DNA from: Lachnospira pectinoschiza
GTDB lineage: Bacteria; Bacillota; Clostridia; Lachnospirales; Lachnospiraceae
Assembly: GCF_900103815.1 (NCBI RefSeq)
Contig: NZ_FNHZ01000003.1
Span: 1 to 64,000 of the forward strand
Direction of reading: 5' to 3'
DNA: 64,000 nt
The first letter of the stretch is position 1; every line of letters begins with the position of its first letter. Below are positions 50,141 through 59,521 of this stretch, one piece after another. The notes below the pieces were generated by a model. The model worked only from the letters and a program-made list of their open reading frames with translations, did not search any database and was not told the origin of the DNA. The translations under genes and the position numbers were made by a program.

Positions 50141-51814
50141 GTGAATAAATTTTTTTCAAAACTGGCAAAGATAAAATCTAAGAAAGAATACATCAGCTGG
50201 TTATTTTCATACTCGAAACCTTACATTCCAAGAATCATCTTGGTTATGTTTTTTAATATTATGGCCACAGTCTTTTCTATACTTATGGCACTTTTATCAA
50301 AGACCATTATAGATTCAGCAACAGGTGGCAACATTATTGCCTGGGCTATTGGCATTTACTTTATTATGATCTTTGTAAACATCGCCTTTACGGTGGCTAA
50401 TAGTCTCGTTTCAATAATGCTTAACGAGCGCTTTTCATTTGGCATAAGAAAGCAAGTCTATGAGAAGATTATTCATGCTCATTGGATGGACATAAAAGAG
50501 TATCACACAGGGGATTTAATGACCCGTTTTACAAGTGATGCAGGAAATGTTGCAGACGGTATCGTCAATACAATACCAACAATCATCGAACTTTTCTTTG
50601 AACTTTGTGCAACCTTCTTTACTCTCTTTTATTATGAGCCACTTCTTGCAATATTTGCCATTATTCTAGCGCCTCTCTCAGCTTTAATTAGCTATGCTTT
50701 TGCTAGGAAAATGCACAAATACCAGAAGAAAGTGCAAGAATCAGAATCTGCTTATCGTTCCTTTGTTCAGGAAAGCCTTGCTAACTTACTTATTGTAAAG
50801 GCCTTCACAATCGAAGATGAAGCAGTAGATAGACTTACAAATTTACGTGATAACAGATTTAAGTGGGTATTAAAGCGTGCCGAGGTTGGTATTGCCAGCT
50901 CATCAGCCCTTAATTTTGCCTTCCAGTTTGGCTATATCGCAGCTTTTGCCTTTGGTGCCATTCAGTTATCAAATAACTCAATTACATACGGTACAATGTC
51001 GATTTTCCTTACTCTTGTCAATAGAGTTCAGGCTCCAATCATTAACCTTGCACAGCAGCTACCTAAAATTGTTTCTATCTTTACTTCTGCTGGCCGAATC
51101 ATTGAGCTTGAGGACATTAAGACAGAAGACCGTTTACCAAACAAGATTGACTCAACAAATGTTGGTGTAAAGCTTGATAATGTAAACTTTGGTTACACTG
51201 AAAAAGACTTAGTCCTTGAAGAGGTGAATTTAGACATCAAGCCTGGCGAATTCGTTGCCATCGTTGGTGAATCAGGTATTGGTAAAACAACTCTTGTAAG
51301 ACTTATTATGAGTTTTATGAACCAAGCAAGCGGCCTGATTTCTTTTTATAATAAGGAAAATGAATCAGAGCCCGCCAACGCTTCTACAAGAGAGTTCATT
51401 TCCTATGTCCCACAGGGTAACACACTTTTTAGCGGCACAATCCGCGAAAATATCCAAATGGGCAATTATAATGCCACAGAAGAAGAAATCCTTGAGGCCA
51501 TTAAAATGGCCGCTGCAGATAGCTTTATAAGCGAGCTTCCAAAGGGCATTGATACAGTTATTGGGGAAAGAGGTCATGGTATCTCAGAAGGACAGGCACA
51601 GCGAGTAGCCATCGCAAGAGCCTTAGTTCGTAAGGCACCTTTCCTAGTTTTAGATGAAGCCACTTCATCCCTTGATGAAAAGACTGAAATCAAAGTCTTA
51701 GAAGGCATCAAAAAACTTAACCCAAGACCAACTTGCCTTCTCATCACCCATAGACCAAGCGTCCTAAAATACTGTGATAGAGAAATTAAGATTGAGAATA
51801 AACATACAATTTAA
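50141..51814 (+). CDS. ABC exporter (membrane and ATPase domains fused), lasso/RiPP protein D
   Basis: A 557-aa protein starting at the GTG at 50141 with GGAGG 5 nt upstream. Six membrane segments (about 25-310) are followed by an ATPase domain: Walker A GESGIGKTT (about 370), signature SEGQAQRVAIARAL, Walker B FLVLDEATSSLDE, H-loop THRPSV. There is no C39 peptidase domain, which fits lasso systems, where the B2 peptidase removes the leader in the cell. It would export the mature peptide and give immunity. Confidence 0.9.
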   Translation: MNKFFSKLAKIKSKKEYISWLFSYSKPYIPRIILVMFFNIMATVFSILMALLSKTIIDSATGGNIIAWAIGIYFIMIFVNIAFTVANSLVSIMLNERFSFGIRKQVYEKIIHAHWMDIKEYHTGDLMTRFTSDAGNVADGIVNTIPTIIELFFELCATFFTLFYYEPLLAIFAIILAPLSALISYAFARKMHKYQKKVQESESAYRSFVQESLANLLIVKAFTIEDEAVDRLTNLRDNRFKWVLKRAEVGIASSSALNFAFQFGYIAAFAFGAIQLSNNSITYGTMSIFLTLVNRVQAPIINLAQQLPKIVSIFTSAGRIIELEDIKTEDRLPNKIDSTNVGVKLDNVNFGYTEKDLVLEEVNLDIKPGEFVAIVGESGIGKTTLVRLIMSFMNQASGLISFYNKENESEPANASTREFISYVPQGNTLFSGTIRENIQMGNYNATEEEILEAIKMAAADSFISELPKGIDTVIGERGHGISEGQAQRVAIARALVRKAPFLVLDEATSSLDEKTEIKVLEGIKKLNPRPTCLLITHRPSVLKYCDREIKIENKHTI

Positions 51815-51825
51815 GATATATAAGA

Positions 51826-51863
51826 AGACAGCCAAAGCATTACCTTGCCTTGACTGTCTTTTT
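51826..51863. terminator. Bidirectional terminator between exporter and B2
   Basis: AGACAG / CTGTCT with TTTTTATG on the plus side; inner pairs GCCAA-type extend it. Confidence 0.65.
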
Positions 51864-51900
51864 ATGTCTCATTTTTTCAATTCGTTTCGTCACTTCATTT

Positions 51901-52353
51901 CTAAACATAGAACTTAGCAACAGTAGTATAGTCGCTACCATCTCCCCCAGTAACAAAGACCTGGCCGCATCGTAACCATGCGTGAGCCACCATCTTGCCA
52001 GTTTCATCCTTGCCAATGCCAAGATACATTGTAGAGTGAACATGTCTCTTCTTTAGAAGATACTGGGCTGTCCAAGCTCTGCACAAGCACTTAGTCTCCC
52101 AAGGAGCTTTAGTTGTAACTCTAGCAACTCTATCTCCCACATGCATTGCAAGTTTAAGATTTTCAAGATCCTCTTTTTCAGGGGATTCCACACCTCTCGT
52201 CCCAAATCTTTCCTCTAGCTTTTTAGCCGGAATCTTATAGATACATTTAAAATAATAAGCAGAAACTATAACTGCCTGAATAGTCATTAACTTCTCATGA
52301 TTCTTAAAAATAAAGTTAAAACATAGCTCAAATAATCGTTTAATCTTTCTCAT
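51901..52353 (-). CDS. Lasso peptide B2-type leader peptidase (transglutaminase-like fold)
   Basis: A 150-aa protein on the opposite strand to the rest of the cluster. The Cys-His-Asp triad is visible: Cys in TKCLCRAWTAQYLL, His in MVAHAWLRCG and Asp in VTGGDGSDY. It cleaves the leader while the cyclase closes the ring. I chose the ATG at 52353 (MRKIKRLF) with GAGG 8 nt upstream; the frame can also start at a TTG at 52359. Length matches stand-alone B2 proteins. Confidence 0.88.
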   Translation of the reverse strand: MRKIKRLFELCFNFIFKNHEKLMTIQAVIVSAYYFKCIYKIPAKKLEERFGTRGVESPEKEDLENLKLAMHVGDRVARVTTKAPWETKCLCRAWTAQYLLKKRHVHSTMYLGIGKDETGKMVAHAWLRCGQVFVTGGDGSDYTTVAKFYV

Positions 52354-52593
52354 TATCAAAACCTCATTAAAATATAATAATGTGTAAAAATTTTACCATA
52401 TATGTCTGGAAAATACATCTAAAAATTTTACAAATTTTCAAAGAGAGTCAGGAAATATCAATATTAGTTTTATTTACTTATAATGAAAATTTTTTATCAA
52501 TTTTAAATTGACATTTTTTTAAAATAAAGTATTATATAATAAGAAAAAATTTTATGTTTTTTTGATCTCACATATTTATTTGAGGAGGAACTT

Positions 52594-52866
52594 ATGGATA
52601 AAAGCACTAGAATCCATTTGACAAAAAAGCTTGAGGTTGCCGAACTTGATGGCGACAAGGCAATGATTGATTTTGAAACTGGAAAATACTTCCTTTTAAA
52701 AGGAGCAGCTAATGAAATTTGGGATATAATCCAAGAAGATACAAAGGTTGAAGATATAGTATTAAATCTAAGAGCACAGTACGATGTCTCAGAAGACGAG
52801 TGCTTAGGTGCAACAATTAGTTTCTTAGAAAATCTTAAAAAATTAGGCTTTATTGAAGCTAAATAA
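52594..52866 (+). CDS. PqqD/B1-type leader-recognition protein (RRE)
   Basis: A 90-aa PqqD-fold protein: GDKAMIDFETGKYFLLKGAA then NEIWDIIQEDTKVEDIV and a C-terminal helix. It binds the precursor leader, especially the aromatic-x-x-Pro motif, and delivers it to B2. AGGAGGAACTT precedes the ATG. It is divergent from the B2 gene across a 240-bp AT-rich region. It is followed by a large bidirectional terminator. Confidence 0.92.
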   Translation: MDKSTRIHLTKKLEVAELDGDKAMIDFETGKYFLLKGAANEIWDIIQEDTKVEDIVLNLRAQYDVSEDECLGATISFLENLKKLGFIEAK

Positions 52867-52922
52867 GATAAGGATAAAAATAAGACCCCTGCAATTTTGC
52901 AGAGGTCTTATTTTTATCCTTA
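52866..52922. terminator. Large bidirectional terminator
   Basis: AAGGATAAAAATAAGACC and GGTCTTATTTTTATCCTT arms around CCTGCAATTTTGCAGA; closes the PqqD gene on one side and the kinase operon on the other. Confidence 0.9.
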
Positions 52923-52981
52923 TAGAAATTTTCATGTCCCATTTTTACAAATCTAAAGCTTATATGTTTTATTTCACAAAT

Positions 52982-53776
52982 CTACTTAATTAGAGGAAGC
53001 TCTATAAAAAACTTACTTCCAACCCCTAATTCACTTTCGCAGTAAACCTTTCCCTTGTGATGTTCAATAATGGATTTCACAATGGCAAGGCCAAGTCCGC
53101 TACCTGTAACCGACTCTGGAGTTCTTGCATTTGAAACTGTGTAAGATCTATCAAAAATCTTTGCTACATCTTCCTTAGCAATGCCAATCCCTGTATCTTC
53201 AATACAAATAACAAGCTTTCTCCTTTTTATATATGCATCTAATTTAATACTGTCGCCCTCATTTGAGTACTTAAATGCATTTATGAATAAATTGTCCAAT
53301 GTACGGGTAAAAGTGTCTATATCAATGCTACAGAAGGCTTCAAGGTCATAGCCAATTAAATACTCTAGCTTTCTAGTCTTAAAACGGCTATCCTCCAAGA
53401 GATAAATGTAATATTCCTTGAGAAAATTCTTCATGTTGACCCTCTCAAAACTATATCTGTGAGAAGGATTATCTAGTGAAGTGAGGTAGAACAAGTCCTG
53501 AATTAAATTTTCCAAAACTGTGCTACGTCTATCAAGCATGGCAATAATAGAATGAAATTCCTCAGAACTTGGCATTTCCTCACCCTCAAAGGTGTTAAGG
53601 TAATCAACCGCATTTCTAATTGCAGTCATTGGCGCCCTTAAATCATGGGAAATGTTTGCAAGCATCTGATTTCTAATCTTATGCTCATTAGAGAGCTGCT
53701 TGTTTGCCTTCGCCAACTTCAAAGTCAAATCCTTAACCTGGGAAATCTCTGGTTGTGTAAAAACGTTCTTTGGCAT
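52982..53776 (-). CDS. Soluble histidine kinase
   Basis: A 264-aa protein with no membrane segment or recognisable sensor domain. The HisKA H-box is MLANISHDLRAPMTAIRNAV (His about 49); the HATPase has N-box LDNLFINAFKYS, G1 IEDTGIGI and G2 TGSGLGLAIVK. A short N-terminal helix precedes. It is the last gene of a run starting with a response regulator at 59351, and is the natural partner of that regulator although GH5 and a glycosyltransferase lie between. The lack of a sensor suggests it reads a partner or cytoplasmic signal. Confidence 0.88.
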   Translation of the reverse strand: MPKNVFTQPEISQVKDLTLKLAKANKQLSNEHKIRNQMLANISHDLRAPMTAIRNAVDYLNTFEGEEMPSSEEFHSIIAMLDRRSTVLENLIQDLFYLTSLDNPSHRYSFERVNMKNFLKEYYIYLLEDSRFKTRKLEYLIGYDLEAFCSIDIDTFTRTLDNLFINAFKYSNEGDSIKLDAYIKRRKLVICIEDTGIGIAKEDVAKIFDRSYTVSNARTPESVTGSGLGLAIVKSIIEHHKGKVYCESELGVGSKFFIELPLIK

Positions 53777-53788
53777 AATTCCTCCCTA

Positions 53789-54727
53789 TTAATCCAACTC
53801 TCTAGCCATCAATCTCTTATAAAATGTATTCTCCCCGCTAGTTTCCTTCTGGGAAAACTTATTACTAAGCTTATGAACATCTGTCATGCTCTTTAAAAGC
53901 TCCCACTTAAGCTCGTCAAATTCCTCGCCCATGTAGCTTGCAAGAACGTGAGCATTTACCTGACTAACGATTGGCATTTTCTCAAATTCTTCTTTATAGA
54001 AATCCACCGCCATAGTCATAAAAAGCATGTTAATAAAGTAGTTTAAATCCCTATCATAATCCTTCCAATAAGCGTATAAAAGCTCCTTTGTGAGATTTAA
54101 AATATTGTTGTTTGTCTTACTTTTCATAAACCAGTTATTAATTGTCATAATCTCCGGATTAAAGCCAAAATAATAAAAAGAGTAGGCAAAGAAATCCATC
54201 TTATCTGTAAATTCCACAAACTTTGAACCCGTCAATAAAACAGTAGAATCAATCCAGTATCCGCCGTATTTTGTCAAAAGCTCAAGTCTTACAAGGTCAG
54301 AAAAGTAAGTATAGCTTATAATTCCCGCTTTCTTCTTTTCTAAAATGTGTCTTGGCATCTCAACGTAATCGCCATAATTTTCCTCAGTAATAATTGTAAT
54401 TTTTTTACCTGGCAAATGTTTCTTTACCGAATCAACACAAATCTTAACTAGCTCTGGCGCTGCCTCTAAGCCCTGAAACCAACAAATCCAAACCTGATCA
54501 TTGTTGTCTCTTTTTTCCAAATTTTCCCAAGGTCTATTAGCGCTAACCTTTGCCAAATATTCCTTCTTAAGTCTTTTATAATAAAGCATTCTGTGCTTTT
54601 GCCCCATCATAACATTGTAATTAAAGGAAAGATGCTCCCCCTTATATTTTGTCTTTAACATTATGTTATCATAAATCGAACCTAAAAGCATTCTATCTTT
54701 AATCTTATTAATAACCTTACTTGCCAT
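53789..54727 (-). CDS. Capsular polysaccharide synthesis-type glycosyltransferase (GT32-like)
   Basis: A 312-aa protein of the Caps_synth/GT32 group: QVWICWFQGLEAAPELVKIC, TYFSDLVRLELLTKYGGYWIDSTVLLT (with DS in place of the usual DxD) and FAYSFYYFGFNPEIM. It ends 12 nt before the histidine kinase. It may add sugars to the neighbouring EPS, or to GH5 surface proteins encoded next to it. Confidence 0.85.
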   Translation of the reverse strand: MASKVINKIKDRMLLGSIYDNIMLKTKYKGEHLSFNYNVMMGQKHRMLYYKRLKKEYLAKVSANRPWENLEKRDNNDQVWICWFQGLEAAPELVKICVDSVKKHLPGKKITIITEENYGDYVEMPRHILEKKKAGIISYTYFSDLVRLELLTKYGGYWIDSTVLLTGSKFVEFTDKMDFFAYSFYYFGFNPEIMTINNWFMKSKTNNNILNLTKELLYAYWKDYDRDLNYFINMLFMTMAVDFYKEEFEKMPIVSQVNAHVLASYMGEEFDELKWELLKSMTDVHKLSNKFSQKETSGENTFYKRLMARELD

Positions 54728-54801
54728 ATCTATAATCTAGTCTAAATCTAGTCCTTTCTTAAATGTCTGCTATAATTAATCCTTAAAAGTATAATGCAAA
54801 A

Positions 54802-54850
54802 GGAGACCTAACATCAAGATAAAATCCTGATATTAGGTCTCTTTTTTTCA
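54802..54850. terminator. Bidirectional terminator-like hairpin inside the minus-strand operon
   Basis: GAGACCTAACATCA and TGATATTAGGTCTC form a long stem with seven T on the plus side and a weak T tract on the minus side. It may tune read-through from GH5 into the glycosyltransferase and kinase. Confidence 0.7.
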
Positions 54851-54891
54851 TTATAATATCGAAGCAAGCCAACGCACCGGTGGCCCGCCGT

Positions 54892-57800
54892 CTACTCCAC
54901 CTTCACGTAGCTGCCGCTATCATCTAAATCCACAAAACCAAGTGTGAGAGAGAGTAGTCCTGAATTAAAGTAGCTTGCATACATTTGCTCCTTACAAGCC
55001 ATGTAGCTATTGTTAATTCCCACACGGACATACTTTGCACCCTCAGGAATTGTGTAGGTTGCCATTAGATTTCCTGAAGAAGAGTTGTTTGTTTGAAGGA
55101 CGTTCATGTTCTCATCGTAGAAGTGAACGTAGTGTACTCTTGCCTGATAGAACTCGCCAGTTACTGATAAAAGCACTGTTAAATATTCGGCGCCCTCTGG
55201 AATCTCAACGCCCTTTCCATCAATATCAGTAACAATAGTGCCCCAGTATTTATCTTCCTTTAGGGCGCCGGTTGACTGATTCAAGCTCATCCAAACAAAG
55301 CTATCCATTGAATTGTAAGTTGTTTTATTTGAAGTCTCATAAGCTGCTGCATTTACAATAGCTGATAAAACCTCTGTATTTGACTGACTGTAATCCACAC
55401 GGTTTACAAGGCCGTAATTATTTAAGTTACCATCATCCCAGTATACACATTTTATGCCATAAGCCGCTGCACGAGCTACGTAATTACTTGCGGCCTCAGC
55501 TCTGTATTCGCTAGGGGAGTAGTTAGGCTTAGTACCAAATTCGCCAATAATCACTGGTGCGCCAATTTCTGCAGACCAGTTTGAAATTGGTTCAAATAAA
55601 GAATCAATATCCTGGTCAAAGGCAGTAGAGTAGTCGTGAACCTCCACGATTAACTTATCCGTAGCGCTATCTGTTGGTAATGAAAATGCATCTCTAAAGC
55701 TACTTTCGTAACCATCCAGTAGGGTAGGAACGATTAAAAGTCTTTCTGAATTATTTCCACCAGTTGCTCTAACTGTATCAACAAAAAGCTGATTTAACTG
55801 GTTCATCTGATCAGCTGCTGTATCACTATAATTCCAGCTAAGAGCCACATTATCAACCTCGTTGTAACTCTCAAAAATCAAATGCTCATCATAGTCTGCA
55901 AAGTAAGTTGCAATCTCTGTCCAAAGATCCTCGGCGTCTGATAAAACCTGATTAAAGCTGTCCTCTGAAGTACCAGCATAAATAATTGGTTGCTCGTGGT
56001 GAGTATTTAAAATTACATACATGTCATTTTTAATTGCGTAATCTACAACAGTTTGAACTCTTTCAAACCAGTCATCAACTACCTTAAGATTTCCATTTTC
56101 ATCAGTATAAGTATTGTAATACCAAGTTACTGGAATTCTAATTGTGTTAAAGCCCTGAGCCTTAACATATTCAATTAAGTCCTCAGTTATTACGATATTT
56201 CCCCAAGTTGTCTCCTGATTTAAAACCCCAGTGCCAGTTCTGTCACCGTAGTGAGAATCAAGGGAATTACCTAGGTTCCAGCCCACATTCATAGTGTTCA
56301 TAAATTCTGTAGCTGAAATAGCATTCATTGTTGTGTTGTGTTTATAGCTTGTAAATTCTGTTAAACTAACAGTTTGTTTGTCATTGAAAAATGTTCTGTA
56401 ATCACTTTCACTATAAGAAGAAGTGTTTCTCTTAATATAAACTCCTATGTAAGCTGTTGTATCATCTGGTGTAAACATTTCCCCTGACTGGAATGTTGTT
56501 GTCTTTACATAAGTTCCATCCTCTGTATATTCCACAATTGTCATTCGTAAATAATGGTTATCTAAATTAACTCTATAAGTATCTGCTGCCTTTGAAAGAT
56601 CAAGATAACAGCTAGTTGCAAGGCTATCGGCACTTACATTAAAACCAGTGCTTGAAAAACTTCCCATCTGGTAATTTGTAAAATCTGCAAAATCAAAATC
56701 GTCAATATCAACGCTTTCAAGACCCGTACAGTAATACTCTGTATTTAAATCAATTGTAAGTCCTGCATCAAGAAGTCCTAAAACATCCACGCCCCAAACG
56801 CTAGAAGATAGGTTAAAGGCTACATAGCAAGCATTTTGGGAAGGCTCATACTTACTACCATTAGTTAAATGATCCACATATCTAATAGTATTACCCTCAG
56901 AATCGTATTCCACTAGGGCAAGCTGCATGCGGGAATCGTTAACATTTAAATAATAAGTTTTGTCTGCCTGAATAGCATATTTATTTCTAGTACAGTAAAC
57001 CCCTGAAGCCTGCTCATAATAGCCGCCCCAAGAATAGTAGTGACCGTATCTGTAATTTGAGGCATTACTTAAAGTGCCCTTGTGAACCTCACTTGTTAGG
57101 CTCTCAGCATCCTCTCTAATAGCTTCAAGGTCCTCAATCACTGTAAAATCAATTGCTGTATCAATATGACTAATTAACTCGCTAGTCTCAAGCTCTAAAA
57201 CTTCCTCACAAGAGTATTCGTAAAGACTGTAAGTTACATATTTTGCAGATTCATCTGCTGTGAAAATGTCACAATTACCTAAGTCCACCGACTTTATGAA
57301 GTTCTTATTCTCATCATATTCATTAATAATCAGACGTAGGAAATTGTTTGGCATTGTTATTTTTATAGATTCCTGATTTACTAAATAATAACTATCAAGT
57401 CGAATATAATCATTAATATCTTTAACTTGTCCCTTTTCATCAAAAGATCCAGCCACCCATTCAAGACTAGAATCTAGACTAGTAAGTACATTTTCATTAA
57501 CTACTAAATCCTCATCTGCTGGCTGCTCTGGAGTTTCAGGCTCAGTCTCAGGCTCAGTGCTTGGTTTTTCATCAGGAGTCTTTGTATTTTCCTCCTCACT
57601 AGCATTTTCTGTAGCTTGAAGACTTAAACTATAAGTTGAATTCTCAAGATAATATCTAAACTGTCCAATGGTTAAGCTATAATCGCTAGCATTGTAGGCT
57701 GAAATACTAAGATATTTTGTTTTTTCATTAAAACTTATGGTGGACTCGTTTGTGATTTCATCCCTTTGAATTACTTTTTCATTCTCATCTAATTCATTAA

Positions 57801-58482
57801 TAATTAAGCGAAGAGAACTAATATTAGTTTTGTAAACGTAAGTCTTTGAAGGGTCCACAGTTACTAGATTTCTAAGACACATATAAGATGTGTAATTAAG
57901 AATCTTAGAACCGTCAGTACTTATAAGACCTCGCTTCCAAAGTCCCGGATTATTAAGATTTGTCTTACTAACATCACTAGAGTAGTCCGTGATTTTTTCC
58001 TGGCTTATTGTAAAACCATCTGCAAAAAGATCAGAAAATCTAGTGTACGTCATTGAATAATTCGATGGATTGTAAATAGAAACTGTCACATACTTTGTTG
58101 TGTCCTTAATTATCACTTCCGAACCATCATAGATAGTATCATCATAACTAACTATGTTAAAATCCGCATCAAACTGAGACACAACTATGTAGTATTCAGA
58201 GCTTGAACAAGAAATTTTATAAACTTCTCCAGGAGTAACCCTCATATACTCCTTTGTTGATAGAAAAGAATTCCATGCATCATAATGACCATTGCTTTGA
58301 TAAATACCCTTTTTCCAATTGTAAAAATCGGACAAATTAACATCTTCAAAAAATGTTTCCTCAGTAGTTTCATCTGCTGCCATAGTAAGAGTACTGTTAT
58401 ATGTAAAATTAGTCGTAATAACAGTTGTGGCTACTAAGGCGCAGGCTAGTGCTTTCTTAAAAAAGTTTTTAAGTCTAATCAT
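54892..58482 (-). CDS. Large secreted GH5 glycosidase with N-terminal beta-repeat domains
   Basis: A 1196-aa secreted protein. Signal peptide KKALACALVATTVITTNF (about 8-30). Four or five related domains of about 130 residues each (about 40-720) have INELDEN / INEYDENKNFIKS motifs resembling carbohydrate-binding modules, interrupted by a Pro/Glu/Thr linker near 305-325. The GH5 domain (about 720-1040) has MNVGWNLGNSLDSHYGD, ESYNEVDN (acid/base about 870) and VIIGEFGTK (nucleophile about 983). A C-terminal domain follows (VHFYDENMNVLQTNNS). Paralog of the 909-aa enzyme at 29767. AGGAGGTTTTTCTAC precedes the start. Confidence 0.88.
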   Translation of the reverse strand: MIRLKNFFKKALACALVATTVITTNFTYNSTLTMAADETTEETFFEDVNLSDFYNWKKGIYQSNGHYDAWNSFLSTKEYMRVTPGEVYKISCSSSEYYIVVSQFDADFNIVSYDDTIYDGSEVIIKDTTKYVTVSIYNPSNYSMTYTRFSDLFADGFTISQEKITDYSSDVSKTNLNNPGLWKRGLISTDGSKILNYTSYMCLRNLVTVDPSKTYVYKTNISSLRLIINELDENEKVIQRDEITNESTISFNEKTKYLSISAYNASDYSLTIGQFRYYLENSTYSLSLQATENASEEENTKTPDEKPSTEPETEPETPEQPADEDLVVNENVLTSLDSSLEWVAGSFDEKGQVKDINDYIRLDSYYLVNQESIKITMPNNFLRLIINEYDENKNFIKSVDLGNCDIFTADESAKYVTYSLYEYSCEEVLELETSELISHIDTAIDFTVIEDLEAIREDAESLTSEVHKGTLSNASNYRYGHYYSWGGYYEQASGVYCTRNKYAIQADKTYYLNVNDSRMQLALVEYDSEGNTIRYVDHLTNGSKYEPSQNACYVAFNLSSSVWGVDVLGLLDAGLTIDLNTEYYCTGLESVDIDDFDFADFTNYQMGSFSSTGFNVSADSLATSCYLDLSKAADTYRVNLDNHYLRMTIVEYTEDGTYVKTTTFQSGEMFTPDDTTAYIGVYIKRNTSSYSESDYRTFFNDKQTVSLTEFTSYKHNTTMNAISATEFMNTMNVGWNLGNSLDSHYGDRTGTGVLNQETTWGNIVITEDLIEYVKAQGFNTIRIPVTWYYNTYTDENGNLKVVDDWFERVQTVVDYAIKNDMYVILNTHHEQPIIYAGTSEDSFNQVLSDAEDLWTEIATYFADYDEHLIFESYNEVDNVALSWNYSDTAADQMNQLNQLFVDTVRATGGNNSERLLIVPTLLDGYESSFRDAFSLPTDSATDKLIVEVHDYSTAFDQDIDSLFEPISNWSAEIGAPVIIGEFGTKPNYSPSEYRAEAASNYVARAAAYGIKCVYWDDGNLNNYGLVNRVDYSQSNTEVLSAIVNAAAYETSNKTTYNSMDSFVWMSLNQSTGALKEDKYWGTIVTDIDGKGVEIPEGAEYLTVLLSVTGEFYQARVHYVHFYDENMNVLQTNNSSSGNLMATYTIPEGAKYVRVGINNSYMACKEQMYASYFNSGLLSLTLGFVDLDDSGSYVKVE

Positions 58483-58619
58483 GTAGAAAAACCTCCTAAG
58501 TCAAAAAAATAAAGTCTCGTGTTTCTGGTTTATTACTATCGATTGTTGGCTTAATTAATCTGTAATTCATATCTAGTCAATTAAGAAAATAGCATCGATA
58601 CAGGCGATTTAATTGATAT

Positions 58620-59351
58620 TTACTTTGCGTGGAATTCGTATCCTTTAAAACGCACGCTTGTTATCATATCACAAATATTTAAATATGCGTCTAGTTTTTT
58701 ACGCAATCTTGATATTTGTACCATGATTGTTTGTCTATCAGTATCAGAATATGTCCCAAATAACTTATTAGATATCTCCTCAAATGTAGTCACCTCTCCA
58801 TTGTGACTAAGCAATATAACTAAAATCTCATATTCTCTGTTAGATAAACCTATCTCGTCCCCATCACAATAAACCTTATGCGCAAGATAGTTAACTGATA
58901 AATGTCCGAATTGTTCAATGGCGCTACTTTTTTCACCTCTACTTTCTTGAATTATTTCTTCCCCTATTAAAGATTTATTATACTGTCTAAATCTTCTCAC
59001 ATTCGCCTGAATTCTGGCATTTATCTCATTTAAACTATAAGGTTTTAAAATGAAGTCGTCTCCACCAACTTCTAAACCTTTTATCTTGTCCTCCTCAGAA
59101 TCCTTGCCTGTTAAAAACAATATAGGCACATTGGTTAATTTACGCATTTTACTACAAGCTTCAAAGCCATCCATATCTGGCATCATAACATCTAATAAAA
59201 TGCAATCTACTCTATTCATTTTTAATATATCAAGCGCATCCTTACTTGAATACGCAGTGTAAACTCTATAATTCTTTTTTTCAAAAAACTTTTTATTCAA
59301 ATCTATAACTTCTGAATCATCATCCACAAGAAGTACTGTAATATTATCCAT
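58620..59351 (-). CDS. OmpR-family response regulator
   Basis: A 243-aa regulator: receiver with acidic pair VDDD, phospho-acceptor Asp in CILLDVMMPDMDG (about 53-65), Thr/Lys in FLTGKD and ILKPYS; the winged-helix output domain has LSNREYEILVILLSHNG and RQTIMVQISRLRKKL. It is the first gene of a minus-strand run and probably regulates it. Its kinase partner is likely the soluble kinase at 52982. AGGAGGAAACT precedes the ATG. Confidence 0.95.
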   Translation of the reverse strand: MDNITVLLVDDDSEVIDLNKKFFEKKNYRVYTAYSSKDALDILKMNRVDCILLDVMMPDMDGFEACSKMRKLTNVPILFLTGKDSEEDKIKGLEVGGDDFILKPYSLNEINARIQANVRRFRQYNKSLIGEEIIQESRGEKSSAIEQFGHLSVNYLAHKVYCDGDEIGLSNREYEILVILLSHNGEVTTFEEISNKLFGTYSDTDRQTIMVQISRLRKKLDAYLNICDMITSVRFKGYEFHAK

Positions 59352-59521
59352 AGTTTCCTCCTAAGGTCAGTAATCCCATAATAAAACAGTTATTAAAATA
59401 ATGCAAATGCTTTTTTTAGTTTTTCTTGATAAAGGGCATTATTTATCATATAATAAATTTATATAGTATGTGAATAATTCGATACATTTTCAAAATCTTA
59501 CCAAATAATACGAGGTATCTT

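Noticed and set aside
50141..51814. Multidrug ABC exporter unrelated to the RiPP genes
   Set aside because: Position between precursor genes and B2/B1, and the lack of a peptidase domain, fit the lasso exporter role better, though a broader substrate range cannot be excluded.
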